64,000 nt of DNA from Mastacembelus armatus (Eukaryota > Chordata > Actinopteri > Synbranchiformes > Mastacembelidae). Location: the NCBI RefSeq assembly GCF_900324485.2, contig NW_022872898.1:310001-374000 (forward strand), written 5' to 3'. Of the stretch, positions 33,470 through 43,523 are shown one piece after another. The first letter of the stretch is position 1, and the number at the start of each line of letters is the position of its first letter. The notes beneath the pieces were generated by a model. The model ran no database searches and had not been told where the DNA came from. It saw only the letters and a program-made list of their open reading frames with translations. The translations under genes and the position numbers were made by a program.

Positions 33470-34201
33470 AAGTGTTGACTTATCCTTCACATAACAGCTC
33501 ACAAATCCTCTGTTTTCCTCTTGTTTCTGTTTTAGGCTAATTTTTTTTTTCAAAGAATTAACATGAATAAATTAAATTAAATAAATTAATTACAAATAAA
33601 AAAGTTTATTTTGGAAAGATTAACTTATGAAACCATCATGTGTGTTTCCTTTGGGAAAATACTGATGGATAATCATTGAGGAGAAACAGAGTAAATAACA
33701 GGAATTTATCAGGTCAAGGTCAGACACCTGGTGATGAAGAAAAAAGATCTAGGACTCAGATTATATTGACAAGAACAAATATAAATGAAGATGGCGAAAG
33801 AGGACAGAGATTTTATTGTCCTCAGTAAACTGATAGAACTGATGTTTCTGATGAACAGTAGTTTGATTCCTATATATGTCTTGCACATGTAGTTGAATTA
33901 ACAATAAATCTTTGAGTCTATGAACATTACAACAGGAAACACTTTCAACTATGATGTGGCATTTCTATCAACACTGGCAATTCTAATAAGACATATTTAG
34001 GAAAGAGAGAGGGCTTTGTGCACAGTAACTGTAACATCAACAAGGGCGAGTTCTGTCATGTGACACTAAGCAGAACAAGAAACAGTTTCACAGTTATGTC
34101 TAACTGTATTGTCTTTCACTGATATTCAAATCACAATGAGTTAAGGAGAAGCTCCTGAACTGAGAAAAGTTTTCACAGACTTCACTATGAGAACAAAGAA
34201 C

Positions 34202-34283
34202 TGGCAGTGGTGGGATTCGAACCCACACCTCAACTGAGACTGGAGCCTTAATCCAGCGCCTTGGACCGCTCAGCCACACTACC
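34202..34283 (-). tRNA. tRNA-Leu (AAG)
   Basis: Class II tRNA. Acceptor and T arm pair as in 22236-22317, and the anticodon loop TTAAGGC reads AAG. Differences from the A copy are few and mostly compatible with pairing. Looks functional. Confidence 0.9.
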
Positions 34284-34566
34284 ACACGAATGCATATTAA
34301 GCCCTGCTGAGCTCATGGTTTTATCAACAGTTTACCTATAAAATTTTACGTAGCAATAACGAAACCTGTCTTTAAACACAATGCATGTAATGAGCTAACA
34401 CAGGGATAAATGACTGAAGGAATTTCACTGAATCCAACATGTGAACAATGGTTGTTACTGAACATGTCTCATCAGCAGCAAAGGGGAAGAATAGATTGGA
34501 AATTTGTGGCAGGTTGCAACAACAGCTGCTCAACAAAAACTTCCTGCAGAGCCATCACTGCTGAGC

Positions 34567-34707
34567 AAGAGAGGAATGAAACTGAAAGCAACAAAAGCTA
34601 AAGGACCAGATGACATCAACCCCAGGACACTCGAAGCCTGTGCTGGGCAGCTTGCAGGAAAACTCCAGCAACTCTTCAACCTCTCACTGAGGTTTGCACA
34701 GCAAAGA
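34567..34707 (+). pseudogene. Non-LTR reverse transcriptase fragment, copy C
   Basis: Same KAKGPDDINPRTLEACAGQL fragment as in copy A. Confidence 0.6.
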
Positions 34708-35630
34708 GACAAATCAGTGTTTGTGTGACTTTAAAATTGATTTTCTAATGTTGAGTGTGGTGATGAGAGGTGGTCTGGTGCCAGATAAGGTCCTTAAACC
34801 TGCTCTGGGTTGGTAAATGTGAGTTTCTACAGTGAGTCTTCATGTTATCAGAGTAAACAAGGCTGACACTTCTCTTGCTGATGTAGAATGCTGATGTGGA
34901 ACTGGATCCACTGGATCAGAGAAACTTCAGATCTATGTTAGCTGAAAGCCCTTCTCTGGTAAATTTGGCACATTAATGGTTAATGTACGTAAATACACAG
35001 TGATCACAACACGGTAATAAATACAGCGGCTGCAGTTGTTTTCAGGCTGGTACCAAACACTAACACAGACACAAACAGCTACAGTGACTAACTGTCTACA
35101 GCTAAAACACTACTGTGTAAGATAAGCACATAAAGCTGCCACTCCTTGTGACCATTAACATTACAGTGTCATTAAGAATCCCTCATGAGTATTGCAAAAT
35201 GTGAGTATAAACTATGGACAGAGATATGGGTATGTTTGGGCGACACCTCTGTGTGACTTCATAGGTTTGTAACAAATGAACCAGCTTACAGAATAAGAGT
35301 TCTGCGGCTTTACCTTATTTTCTTCATTGAATGAAATCCAAATCCGTATCTCAATTCAAACACAATGGACTTTTTGCTAGAAGATGGAGAGGGTAGACAC
35401 AGATTGTGATTGTTTGAGGAAAGATGGAGAAATTTGGCAGGGATTGGCTGACAGTTTTGGAGAAAACAGAGAGGGGCGATGATGCTGGCTGATAATTTCT
35501 GAGAAGAAGGGAAAGGTAGAGCGCCAACTATCCATCCATATGCCCGTCTCAGTAGCTGGTAGTGGTTAGTGCCCAGGGCACAATGAGAATGTTGCCATTT
35601 CATGGACATCACTGTTTAGGTTGTGCAGAG

Positions 35631-35700
35631 GCATTGGTGGTTCAATGGAAGAATTCTCACCTGCCATGTGGGAGGTCAGGTTCGATTCCCGGCCAATGCA
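35631..35700 (+). tRNA. tRNA-Gly (GCC), nearly intact
   Basis: Acceptor GCATTGG/CCAATGC is perfect and the anticodon reads GCC. One base is missing before the T arm, and one T-stem pair is mismatched, so it may be inactive. It is the best preserved of the four Gly-GCC copies along with 59437-59507. Confidence 0.7.
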
Positions 35701-35975
35701 GAAGGCCCTTTAAATTGCCATGTTGCAATGCTTAGTTGCTCAAATTTTCGAGGCTGCTGTGCAGGGGCCTTTGATGTTTGAAGCAAAGATGTAAACCTCT
35801 ACAGTACAGGAGCACAGCTGTATGTTCTCAAGAAATCTCTCTGCTCTCCTTTATGATTGCCTAAAGATGACACACATTTGGATCATTTGAATTTAGCTTT
35901 TCCAAAGAAGTGCCCTATGGGCTTATTGTACAATGTTGTATTTTCCAGCACCATGTTCTCATGCCAAAGGCTGCA

Positions 35976-36021
35976 TCAGGTGAAGTGGTCATCACGTTTG
36001 CCTAACATGTGAAAGGTCCAG
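35976..36021 (+). pseudogene. tRNA-Val (AAC) relic, copy C
   Basis: Retains GTGGTCATCACGTTTGCC and the anticodon region only; even the 5-prime acceptor strand is lost here. Confidence 0.5.
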
Positions 36022-36520
36022 GTAGAAGCAGTGATATTTTTATGGACTGTTGCATCTCAGTTGCAGAAAACTCATCCTGAGCTTACCAATGACAGCTGTG
36101 ACCCATTATTGTATCACCTGCCAAGAGCTCCTGGCAGTGGGTGCAATGGTGCCAAGTGGCCGACGTTGATGAGAACCCAGCAACTACAGCAGCAGTAGAA
36201 GGTGGATGGAGGCTTACCACTCATAACATAAACACAAATATATAAGTTGCTGTGGAGTGTAAGTCACAGCTACGACTCTATGCCCAGTTGTTACTTGGAC
36301 CTGGAGACATTACGGCATCATTAATAAGCAAGTGGACTTGCTGTTCCTCCATCACTGCTTTGAACAGTTAAACAAATGTTTTTTTTCCCCTATTTTTCTA
36401 ATGGAAATACGTCTGCTCAAGGCATACAATCTCTCATACTACTTTTGAAAAGAGATATCAAATTGTAATATTTTGCTGTGGACAAATCTGGATTTTGCCT
36501 TATTTGACTGCAACTAAAGC

Positions 36521-37075
36521 TGTAAAGAAAAAAGCATAAAAAGTATAGTCAAAACATTTGTAATATCTGACTTGTACAGTTATAAAAACTTGCACCTTTG
36601 CAGTGTGAACAGTTTGAACACTGGTCTAAATAGGGGGTCTATCTTTTTACTTGTCAGAGCAGAATCTTTTGTTTAGATGATCCATGAGCAGTCAACTTCA
36701 ACTCCAGTTAACAAATGCAGTATTACTTGGACCAACTATCATCATATTAAAGTAAGAAAAGAGTTTGGTTCTGTCACAGGCTGCATCACTCATTGATTTT
36801 TCTAACTTTGCTGTTGAAGCTTCAATTAATGAGCATCATGAGCTTCAGAGATGCTTTACATTTGAGTCACAGTGGGACATTTTTAGATCTGTTTGAAAAA
36901 CCCAGAGGGTCAGGAAAAGTCCAACATAGCTGAGTGTTTTAGGACAAAGAGCACAGTCCCAGGTCTTTCAGAGTCCATGAACCACATGTATACACTCTGG
37001 GCCAACCGTAGGCTGAGCTAAGTATCTGTGTGAGTACCTTGTGGCAGAATTACATCAAGTAGTAGAGTGCACTGT
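36521..37075. other. No gene recognised
   Basis: AT-rich spacer. About 36893-36933 is an inverted copy of the spacer at 9272 and 48795 (AAAACCCAGAGGGTCAGGAA). Confidence 0.5.
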
Positions 37076-37157
37076 GATGAGCTGACCAAGTGGTTAAGGT
37101 GATGGACTCCTAATCCATTGTGCTCTGCATTGTGGCTTAGATTCCCTATCTCATTGA
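37076..37157 (+). pseudogene. tRNA-Ser-derived pseudogene with CCT anticodon
   Basis: Body matches tRNA-Ser-GCT (CAAGTGGTTAAGGTGATGG), but the anticodon loop reads CTCCTAA, i.e. CCT, an arginine anticodon. The T arm is degraded, so translation use is unlikely. Confidence 0.65.
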
Positions 37158-37256
37158 GAGAGCTGTTAATTTAGTCTTCAGTGATTATAGTTATGAGGTT
37201 AAGGCAAAGACACAAACTACACAATGAATATTCAAGTATTACAGCGTCAACATTCC

Positions 37257-37355
37257 TTCCACCCAAAAGAGAGCTGGGATAGGGTCCAGCAGATCCCTGT
37301 GACCCTGGTTAAGGAATAAGCAGTGATAGAAAATGGATGGATGGATGGACAGTTT
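37257..37355 (+). mobile_element. SINE 3-prime fragment
   Basis: Has GCTGGGATAGGGTCCAGCAG and an ATGGATGG tail of the fish SINE family; the head is missing. Confidence 0.7.
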
Positions 37356-37473
37356 CAGGATTAATTCATAATGCACTTGTTTAATTTCAAGGAAGAACCA
37401 GATAAAATGAAGGGCCCCTCATACTGAACAAGTGTAACGTCGACATGTGCAGCGCCATTGACCAACTGCGGTG

Positions 37474-37545
37474 TAACAGAGGATGGTTTCGATCCATCTA
37501 CCTGTGGGATATGGAACCAGCACGCTTCCACTGCACTACTCTACT
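37474..37545 (-). tRNA. Initiator tRNA-Met (CAT)
   Basis: 72 bases. All seven acceptor positions pair (some G-T), T-arm sequence GATGGATCGAAACCATC carries the initiator-type GATCGAAAC loop region, and the anticodon reads CAT. Initiator tRNA delivers the first methionine. Some body changes exist compared with the vertebrate consensus, so activity is uncertain. Confidence 0.72.
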
Positions 37546-37659
37546 CTTCACTCAAGCTGTGGGGGTGGGGATTGTCATGCTGTTTTGTAAAATACAAAAT
37601 AAGTTGCAAATCTGGATGATTGTTAAATCAGAACCATGTTTACAGTGTGAAGAACACAA

Positions 37660-37732
37660 GCCTGCCGAGCTCAGTCAGTAGAGCATGAGATTCGTAATGT
37701 CAGGGTCATGGGTCATACATTCTTCTCCTATT
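37660..37732 (+). pseudogene. tRNA-Lys pseudogene
   Basis: D arm GAGCTCAGTCAGTAGAGC matches tRNA-Lys; the anticodon arm and T arm are broken. Confidence 0.65.
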
Positions 37733-37795
37733 ACCCACCTGAAGTCACATCACCTCTTCTCAACACATGGAGCTCTCCTGTAGAATCACCACCAC

Positions 37796-37869
37796 CCAAA
37801 GTGGGGCTCAAACCTAACCCTAACCCTGAGATTAAGAATATCATGCTCTACTGACTGAGCTAGCCAGGC
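37796..37869 (-). pseudogene. tRNA-Lys (CTT) with AGGGTT repeats in the variable/T region
   Basis: D arm and anticodon arm match tRNA-Lys-CTT. The variable-loop side reads CAGGGTTAGGGTTAGG, adding telomere-like hexamers before the T arm, which would disrupt folding. The inverted partner is at 41047-41117. Confidence 0.7.
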
Positions 37870-38060
37870 TGTGTATAACACACATTTAACTGTAAATGTG
37901 GTATACTTGGATCCACCTATGTTCTGCCAATTGACTATCAGGTTAATGCAGAATATCTATGTAGTTGATTCAATGTTGTTACTGTTACATGTACATATTC
38001 AAGTAGAAAATGACTTTACAAAGAGAGAGACAGAGAATGTTATCAAAGTACAGGGTAAAA
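37796..38060. repeat. Left arm of a 265-base inverted repeat
   Basis: Reverse complement of 40853-41117 with modest divergence, including the altered tRNA-Lys. The arms are about 2.8 kb apart. Its outer part also recurs near 47325-47432 in direct orientation. Confidence 0.75.
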
Positions 38061-38077
38061 GTCAATACATAAAAACC

Positions 38078-38188
38078 TGTCAGAAGTGGGATTTGAACCC
38101 ACGCCTCCATTAGGAGACCAGAATACTCAGTTCAGAGGAAGGAATGAAACCTTGAGCCTGGCGCCTTAGACCGCTCGGCCATCCTGAC
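38078..38188 (-). tRNA. tRNA-Leu (CAA) with ~27-base intron
   Basis: 111 bases. Acceptor GTCAGGA/TTCTGAC pairs, T arm GTGGG TTCAAAT CCCAC is perfect, and the long variable arm is present. The anticodon region CTCAAG is followed by an intron of about 27 bases before TTCTGGTCTCC, the standard place for vertebrate tRNA-Leu-CAA. A TTTTT terminator begins three bases after the 3-prime end. Looks functional. Confidence 0.9.
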
Positions 38189-38245
38189 ACTGTACATTAA
38201 AGGACTGGCCGTCCTTTCTCTAGGAGAGTCACATGATTGTATGTG

Positions 38246-38330
38246 ACTCCACCTCTCATCTGAACCCACACCTCCAGAGGAGACTGTAACTTGAATGCAG
38301 TGTCCTAGATCGCTCTAGCATCCTGACAGT
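38246..38330 (-). pseudogene. tRNA-Leu pseudogene
   Basis: Decayed relative of tRNA-Leu-CAG (compare 59121-59203): acceptor 3-prime strand and T arm are lost, and the anticodon has drifted to CAA. Confidence 0.65.
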
Positions 38331-38526
38331 TACTGTACCCTGAATGTGTGAATTTTGAATTCACATAACACTGCTATGGAAAATATAGCAGATAGAGGGA
38401 CTAAAGTGCAGTAACCTGACTATTTAGAAAAAGCTGGGTTTGTTCAGGATGTGTTTAGCAGTATTTCCTTCTTGCAATGATATTTCATGGTAACAGAAAG
38501 TCAAGCACTTTCCTCAGTTAACATTA

Positions 38527-38603
38527 GCGCACTGCTGGGATTTGAATGTATGATCTCCTGTTTGCTAGAAAGGCACTTTAACCAACTAAACTACAGAGTG
38601 ACC
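38527..38603 (-). pseudogene. tRNA-Thr pseudogene
   Basis: Minus-strand relative of tRNA-Thr (TAGTTTAGTTGGTTAAAG D arm) with broken anticodon and T stems. Confidence 0.6.
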
Positions 38604-39135
38604 TTGGGGCAAAGTTTTAAATGTGTCTACCTTATTCCACATTGAAGTTTTTACATAGGAACATGTAAGAACTAATTTTAGCTCTTGAACCTAGAAAGTT
38701 TAGAAGGACTGTTCCTGTTCATATTTCCTTCCTGTCTCCTCTCTCCATTCTCGTGTTTCATAAAGGATTCATGTTTGTCAGCTCCTGTTCAGTGAACTAA
38801 ATTCTCTGGTAAATGTCTGTAATAATCAGTGTACTCCAATAGTAACTATGTACTTCCAGTCTAATGTTACTGCACTGATTCATAAACCGTCAACATGGAA
38901 CCACCAATATAATTCAAGTGCAACTGGTGCAGGTAAGATCTGCCCTATAGCTGTGATTAGTTTTACGACCTGCATAAAATCTAAATCTCAATATTTCCTG
39001 TTTGACATAGATTTGTCTCAGAATAGTCCATGATGGTGTTGATTGTTCTGGTGACTGAATCAAAGGCTCTGACCCTACATCATTTTGAGAATTTTTTTTA
39101 TTTAAGAACAAATTGTTAAAAAATTTGACAATGCA
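38604..39135. repeat. Diverged copy of the 27.7-kb block start
   Basis: 38685-38945 resembles 27725-27925 (CATATTTCCTTCCTGTCTCC). 38870-38960 is also an inverted match to about 55125-55235. No gene. Confidence 0.6.
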
Positions 39136-39203
39136 GGCTGGTTAGCTCAGGTGGTAAGATGCTAATAGGCCAAAGGTCATAGGTTCATGCTCCATAATGG
39201 TGA
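39136..39203 (+). pseudogene. tRNA-Ile (AAT) pseudogene
   Basis: GGCTGGTTAGCTCAG start and GCTAATAGGCCAAAGGTC resemble tRNA-Ile-AAT; the anticodon stem and acceptor no longer pair properly. Confidence 0.55.
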
Positions 39204-39360
39204 TTGTGTTAAATGTCAGTTCCAGTGAAACGAAACTGAAATTCATAAAACAAAAGAGTAAAGTCTGCAATATCTAGTGGTGTAATTACAGAATATAAGC
39301 TTCTAATTCATTCAGTTGAATGAAGCAAAGCAAGGTCGTCCATTTTAGCCTTTCATGGGT

Positions 39361-39400
39361 TGATGTGGCTTTGTTGGTTAAAGCACCTGATTGTTAAATT
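39361..39400 (+). pseudogene. tRNA-Thr 5-prime fragment
   Basis: TTTGTTGGTTAAAGCACCTG matches the D arm of the Thr genes nearby and then decays. Confidence 0.45.
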
Positions 39401-39615
39401 ACAGATTATAAAAATGGTGAAAGAATGAATGAAATTGAACAGCAGAAAGAAAGTTTCAGGTGTCAGGTACTGTAATGAAACAAATCAAACAGCAGCCAGG
39501 TGTGCCAACTATTACACAGATCTAGAAACTGACACCATACCACGCATCACATGTGTCATCAACAATTGTTTTTAAAACCATCCAGTGTCAGCAGATACAC
39601 CAAACCAAACCACAT

Positions 39616-39694
39616 TCCTTCAAGCTGGAGTTAAACCAGCAACTTAAGGATAACTGCTACTTCAACCAACAGTTCTCCACTGAGCTACTGAAGG
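39616..39694 (-). pseudogene. tRNA-Tyr pseudogene, intron retained
   Basis: Third tRNA-Tyr copy; the intron region GTTGAAGTAGCAGTT is kept but about nine bases are lost in the D arm. Confidence 0.7.
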
Positions 39695-39799
39695 AAGTGC
39701 AGAGTGGTTTGGTGTTGAACGTTTCCACAGATGCATAAACTGACACTGAACCACACATTTGATACCAAAGCTCTTTTCTTAACTGCAGGATAACTGTCA

Positions 39800-39842
39800 C
39801 TTATAACCCAGAGGTCAATGGATTGAAACCATCCTCTGCTAC
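39800..39842 (+). pseudogene. Initiator tRNA-Met 3-prime half
   Basis: CATAACCCAGAGGTC-like anticodon side and a GGATTGAAACCATCC T arm on the plus strand; the 5-prime half is replaced by tRNA-Tyr-associated spacer. Confidence 0.6.
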
Positions 39843-39910
39843 ACCTTGATGTTGCAACTGACATTGTAATGAAACTGTCTGGTTACAATATTCAAACTAC
39901 AGCATTTGTA

Positions 39911-39983
39911 ATCCCAGTGGCCTAATGGATAGGGCACTGGCCTTCTAAGCTAGAGATTGTGGGTTCAAGTCCCACCTGGGGTG
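39911..39983 (+). tRNA. tRNA-Arg (TCT)
   Basis: 73 bases. Body matches vertebrate tRNA-Arg-CCT (AGTGGCCTAATGGATAGGGC), T arm GTGGG TTCAAGT CCCAC is perfect, and acceptor, D and anticodon stems pair with wobbles. The anticodon loop CTTCTAA reads TCT. Looks functional; no T4 run follows within about 25 bases. Confidence 0.85.
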
Positions 39984-40597
39984 ATTGACAGGAAAGTAAT
40001 TTAATTTAAAACCAACACTCTAAGAGTTGGTGATGTCAAACTTGCATCAGCTGGTGTGTTGCATGGTGACAGAGCACAGTAACAACATCTCCATGTCTGC
40101 TCCACCTGTCTCTCATGTACTTGAAATTTATCCTTTATCCTTAGATCGCTGTATCAACTTTGACTTGAAGGAATGTTGTTTTGTTTTGGTATCTTGTGTA
40201 TCTGTTCACATTGGATGGATGTAAAATCAAGTTCTGATAACACATCTGATTTGTGGTATGGTGTCACTTTCTGGATCTGTGTAATAGTTGAACACCTGGC
40301 TGCTCGGTGATTCCTTTGATGATGATGATAAATATTTTCGAAAGGCGAAATTCGAGTGTCCAGTAGCACAGAAACCACGCAATGCCACATTATACAAATA
40401 AAACAGTAAAAACAGACAGACAAATAAATAGTTAAAAGGATACTTGCAATGCAAGTAATAAAGTGCACAGGTTCAACAGGAGCTGTTATACAGTCTTATA
40501 GCCCCAGGAATGAATGACCTCTTGAACCTTTCAGTTCTACAGAACATGGAGAGGAGCCTGTTACTACAGCTGCTATATTTTAAGGTTAGCTACAAGT
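39984..40597. other. No gene recognised
   Basis: Spacer. 40190-40280 carries inverted similarity to the tRNA-Tyr spacer at about 39.49-39.60 kb (CAGCAGATACAC-type flank). No coding signal. Confidence 0.45.
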
Positions 40598-40671
40598 GGT
40601 GCTGTGGCTTAGTTGGTTAAAGCACCTGTCTAGTAAACAGGTGATCGGGGGTTCAAATCCTAGCAGTACCT
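40598..40671 (+). tRNA. tRNA-Thr (AGT), T stem weakened
   Basis: 74 bases. Acceptor GGTGCTG/CAGTACC pairs with one wobble, D and anticodon arms are good, and the anticodon loop CTAGTAA reads AGT. Two T-stem pairs are mismatched, so function is uncertain. Confidence 0.7.
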
Positions 40672-40852
40672 CATTACTAACTCACTATAAATAGAATGAG
40701 TCCTGGTTTCCTTTTGCCATACACTGAAATGATACTTAGTACAAGGAGGAAATACTGCAAAACACATGTACAGAAGCAGTTCTTGTTACTGCTTTGGGAC
40801 ATTGTAAAAAAAAAAAACGCAGCTTTTTCTAAATAGCTGAATTACTAATGTT

Positions 40853-41117
40853 CTACCCTGTACTTTGGTAACATTCTCTGTCTCTCTCGTTGTAAAGCCA
40901 TTTTCTACTTGAATATGTACATGTAACAGTAACAACACTGAATCAACTGCACTATTAAAATATTCTGCATTAACCTGATAGTCAATTGGCAGAACATAGG
41001 TGTATCCAAGTATACCACATTTACAGTTAAATGTGTGTTATACACAGCCTGGCTAGCTCAGTCAGTAGAGCATGATATTCTTAATCTCAGGGTTAGGGTT
41101 AGGTTGGAGCCCAACTG
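40853..41117. repeat. Right arm of the 265-base inverted repeat
   Basis: Reverse complement of 37796-38060. Confidence 0.75.
41047..41117 (+). pseudogene. tRNA-Lys (CTT) with AGGGTT repeats
   Basis: Partner of 37796-37869 on the opposite strand; same CAGGGTTAGGGTTAGG insertion, with a more decayed 3-prime end. Confidence 0.7.
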
Positions 41118-41240
41118 ACCATCAATTTGGACCAATCAGATCAACACTAACCTTCCCAACTTGGACCAAAACTGTTTTTCCGCCAACTCTATGAGACACT
41201 AACAGGATGAGTTACAAATAACACCTCATTGTCAGCAGGA

Positions 41241-41300
41241 CTCAATCCTGCATGGGGAGACCACAATGGAATCCATCTAATCCATCACCCATCCTTATTG
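41241..41300 (-). pseudogene. tRNA-Ser-like fragment
   Basis: Minus-strand phrases resembling the variable and T arms of tRNA-Ser (GGGGAGACCACAATGGA on the plus strand). Very decayed. Confidence 0.35.
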
Positions 41301-42364
41301 AGAAACATCACAGCAGGAGGACTGGTTTGTCAGGAGTGGGATTTGATGAGTGATGTTTGAGCCAGTATATCTATAGCCAGGCCGTAGATACTAAAGGGGT
41401 GAGAACTGAAGACTATGGACTGCACATTCTATCAGCAGTGATGTGGATATGTTTGTTCTGGTAAGTAACAGGAAGACACTGGACAAACTACTCTCCATCA
41501 AATTGGACATGTAGAAGATGACACACATTTAGATCATTTGAATTTAGCTTCTCAAACATATATTTGACTTCTCAAACATAGGTGGATCCAAGTATACCTT
41601 TGGTTTTATATTTACAACCAAAGGGGGGTAATAGGAGAAGGAGTTTCAGTGTCATTAAATAAATATAGATGACTGTATCATAAATGACTACAGAAATGTT
41701 TCCAATTTGAAACAGAATTGACTAAGTGGAACTTCCACACATATACTCCTGAACAAAATCTTAAGACCAGGGGAAACATTACAAGTATTCACCTTCTGTA
41801 TGAGGTTTGATTATCCTCTCTTGACACAGAATTCTGCAAAGCAATTGTGCTTCTGTATCAATGGGTTCCTCAAAAAAAGGGCACTCCACATCTCCAGCCT
41901 CTTCTTCAGTCTGAATGTCAATTGGCTCAGAAACAACTCAGGGTTTATAAAACCTGCCAGCAAGCAGGTTTGGTTCGCAGAGTAAGGTACCATCAGTTAC
42001 TGACTCAGAGTCAATCTGAACACGCTTTGTGGAACCAAAAACCTTGACTATCCCTCATCTCAGAGTTTAACAAACTCTGGGTTTTCACTAAATCCACTTT
42101 CTGAAACAGGTCCCTGTACACTGTGCTACGCTGAACCATAACCTAACCTCTGTTACTATGGAAACACTGTCTTAAGACAGAACTGACATCAACACAAGAC
42201 TGACAACACACTGTGTTTGTTCATTTCTTCTCCTTCAGATGAGACATGATGTCAGCAGTAACCTAACCTAACTGGAACACACACAGCAACACAGTTTTCT
42301 CAGTCCTCAAAGTCCACTAAGGCAATAAAACACATTATTATAGTTAGTTTCTAAGTAACATATC
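41301..42364. other. No gene recognised
   Basis: Spacer. Short frames on both strands at 41.80-42.05 kb overlap one another and show no protein character. Confidence 0.45.
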
Positions 42365-42445
42365 ACTGTTGATAGGAATAGAACCAGTGCAGATAAACCT
42401 CAACAGAATTCAAGCCCATCACTTTAACCACTCAGCCACAACAAC
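42365..42445 (-). pseudogene. tRNA-Ser pseudogene
   Basis: Minus-strand relative of tRNA-Ser-TGA (GCTGAGTGGTTAAAGTGATG) with broken T arm and acceptor. Confidence 0.6.
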
Positions 42446-42539
42446 TTGCTCAGGTGTTCAACTAGACATATTTAAAACGTAAAACAATGTGTGGTTTTAA
42501 GTATTGGAATATTTCATTTTAAAAAGCAATATTTAATAT

Positions 42540-42665
42540 TGGTCCTGTGATGGACTGGTGACATGTCCAGTGTGTACCCCTGCATTTCACCGAAAGAAAG
42601 CTGGGGTAGGCTCCAGAAGATCCTTGTGACCCTACTTAGGAATAAGCGGGTATAGATAATGGATG
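42540..42665 (+). mobile_element. SINE 3-prime fragment
   Basis: GATGGACTGGTGACATGTCC, GGGTAGGCTCCAGAAGATCC and an ATGGATGA tail of the fish SINE family. Confidence 0.7.
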
Positions 42666-42982
42666 AATGAAGGCATATTTAATATCATCAAAAACCTGAG
42701 AAACAGGAAGAATTTGTTTTTAAAAATCTCCCTAATAAGGTACTTTTGATTTTCTTACATCTTAAGGCTCCAATTACCTGTATTGTGTGATCCTGTGCTC
42801 TCTGACTATATTCAGAGACTCTGTTCTTTGGGAGCTAGAACTGTTTTCTATGTAACAGTGTAGCTGAAATATGTTGAATGTGCAGCTGAACTTCCTTTAT
42901 TCACTACTCATTGTGTTGATCGGTTATTGCCTGATATCTCATGTGTCAGAAAAACAATGTTTTACTGCTGTTTTTCTTGAAG

Positions 42983-43054
42983 AGGTCCCACTGAGAGTTG
43001 AACTCAGATCACTGGATTCAGAGTACAGAGTGCTAACCATTACACCATAGGACC
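42983..43054 (-). tRNA. tRNA-Gln (CTG)
   Basis: 72 bases. Acceptor GGTCCTA/TGGGACC pairs, T arm CTGAG TTCAACT CTCAG is perfect, and loop CTCTGAA reads CTG. One mismatch in the anticodon stem. Probably functional or recently decayed. The nearest T5 run is about 30 bases downstream. Confidence 0.8.
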
Positions 43055-43184
43055 TTGTGACTGACGCATGTTGTCATCAGAAACTGTGGCTACTCGACTC
43101 CACTGAACTTTTTTGTTTTTATTTTTTTTGTTTTCCATTACATTTTACGGCATACAATAGATTCCTTTAACAGCAAATCAACAG

Positions 43185-43523
43185 CTTATTTTGCTGTGGT
43201 GCTTGTCTGTTTCCAGGCTGAATAAAATAACATAACATCTGGTACAAAAGCTTGACTTCCAACTGCCTAGTTTGATTATGGATGTTTGTTTTTGACAACA
43301 TAGTGTCTGTGATATTTCTGGTAACACACAAATGCACCAGTGGACTTTGGAAAATCAGCATGTTGTGACAAATGTCATCTCAGCATTTGTGTGTTACCAG
43401 AAGTAGTTTGTAGTTTGTCAAAAATATGCATCCATAATCAAACTAGGCAGTTGGAAGTCAAGCTTTTGTACCAGTTGTTATTTTATACAGCCTGGAAACA
43501 GACCAGCACCACAGCAAAATAAG
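43185..43523. repeat. Large fold-back (imperfect palindrome)
   Basis: Left arm 43185-43334 and right arm 43384-43523 are reverse complements over ~140-150 bases with some small differences (shared core AACTAGGCAGTTGGAAGTCA on the right arm); the 49-base centre is unpaired. Could be a fold-back MITE or an inverted duplication. Confidence 0.85.

Larger units (their letters stand above)
33090..36520. repeat. Segmental unit, copy C
   Basis: Matches 21340-24547 with scattered substitutions and balanced lengths. It keeps about 215 bases (33184-33398) that A lacks, of which 33184-33265 matches the leader just inside the gypsy-like element at 16095-16175. It ends at about 36520, where A continues into a SINE. 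Confidence 0.85.

Noticed and set aside
37803-37830. Internal telomere tract
   Set aside because: Only about two hexamers, inside a tRNA-Lys relic; too short to call a telomeric repeat array.
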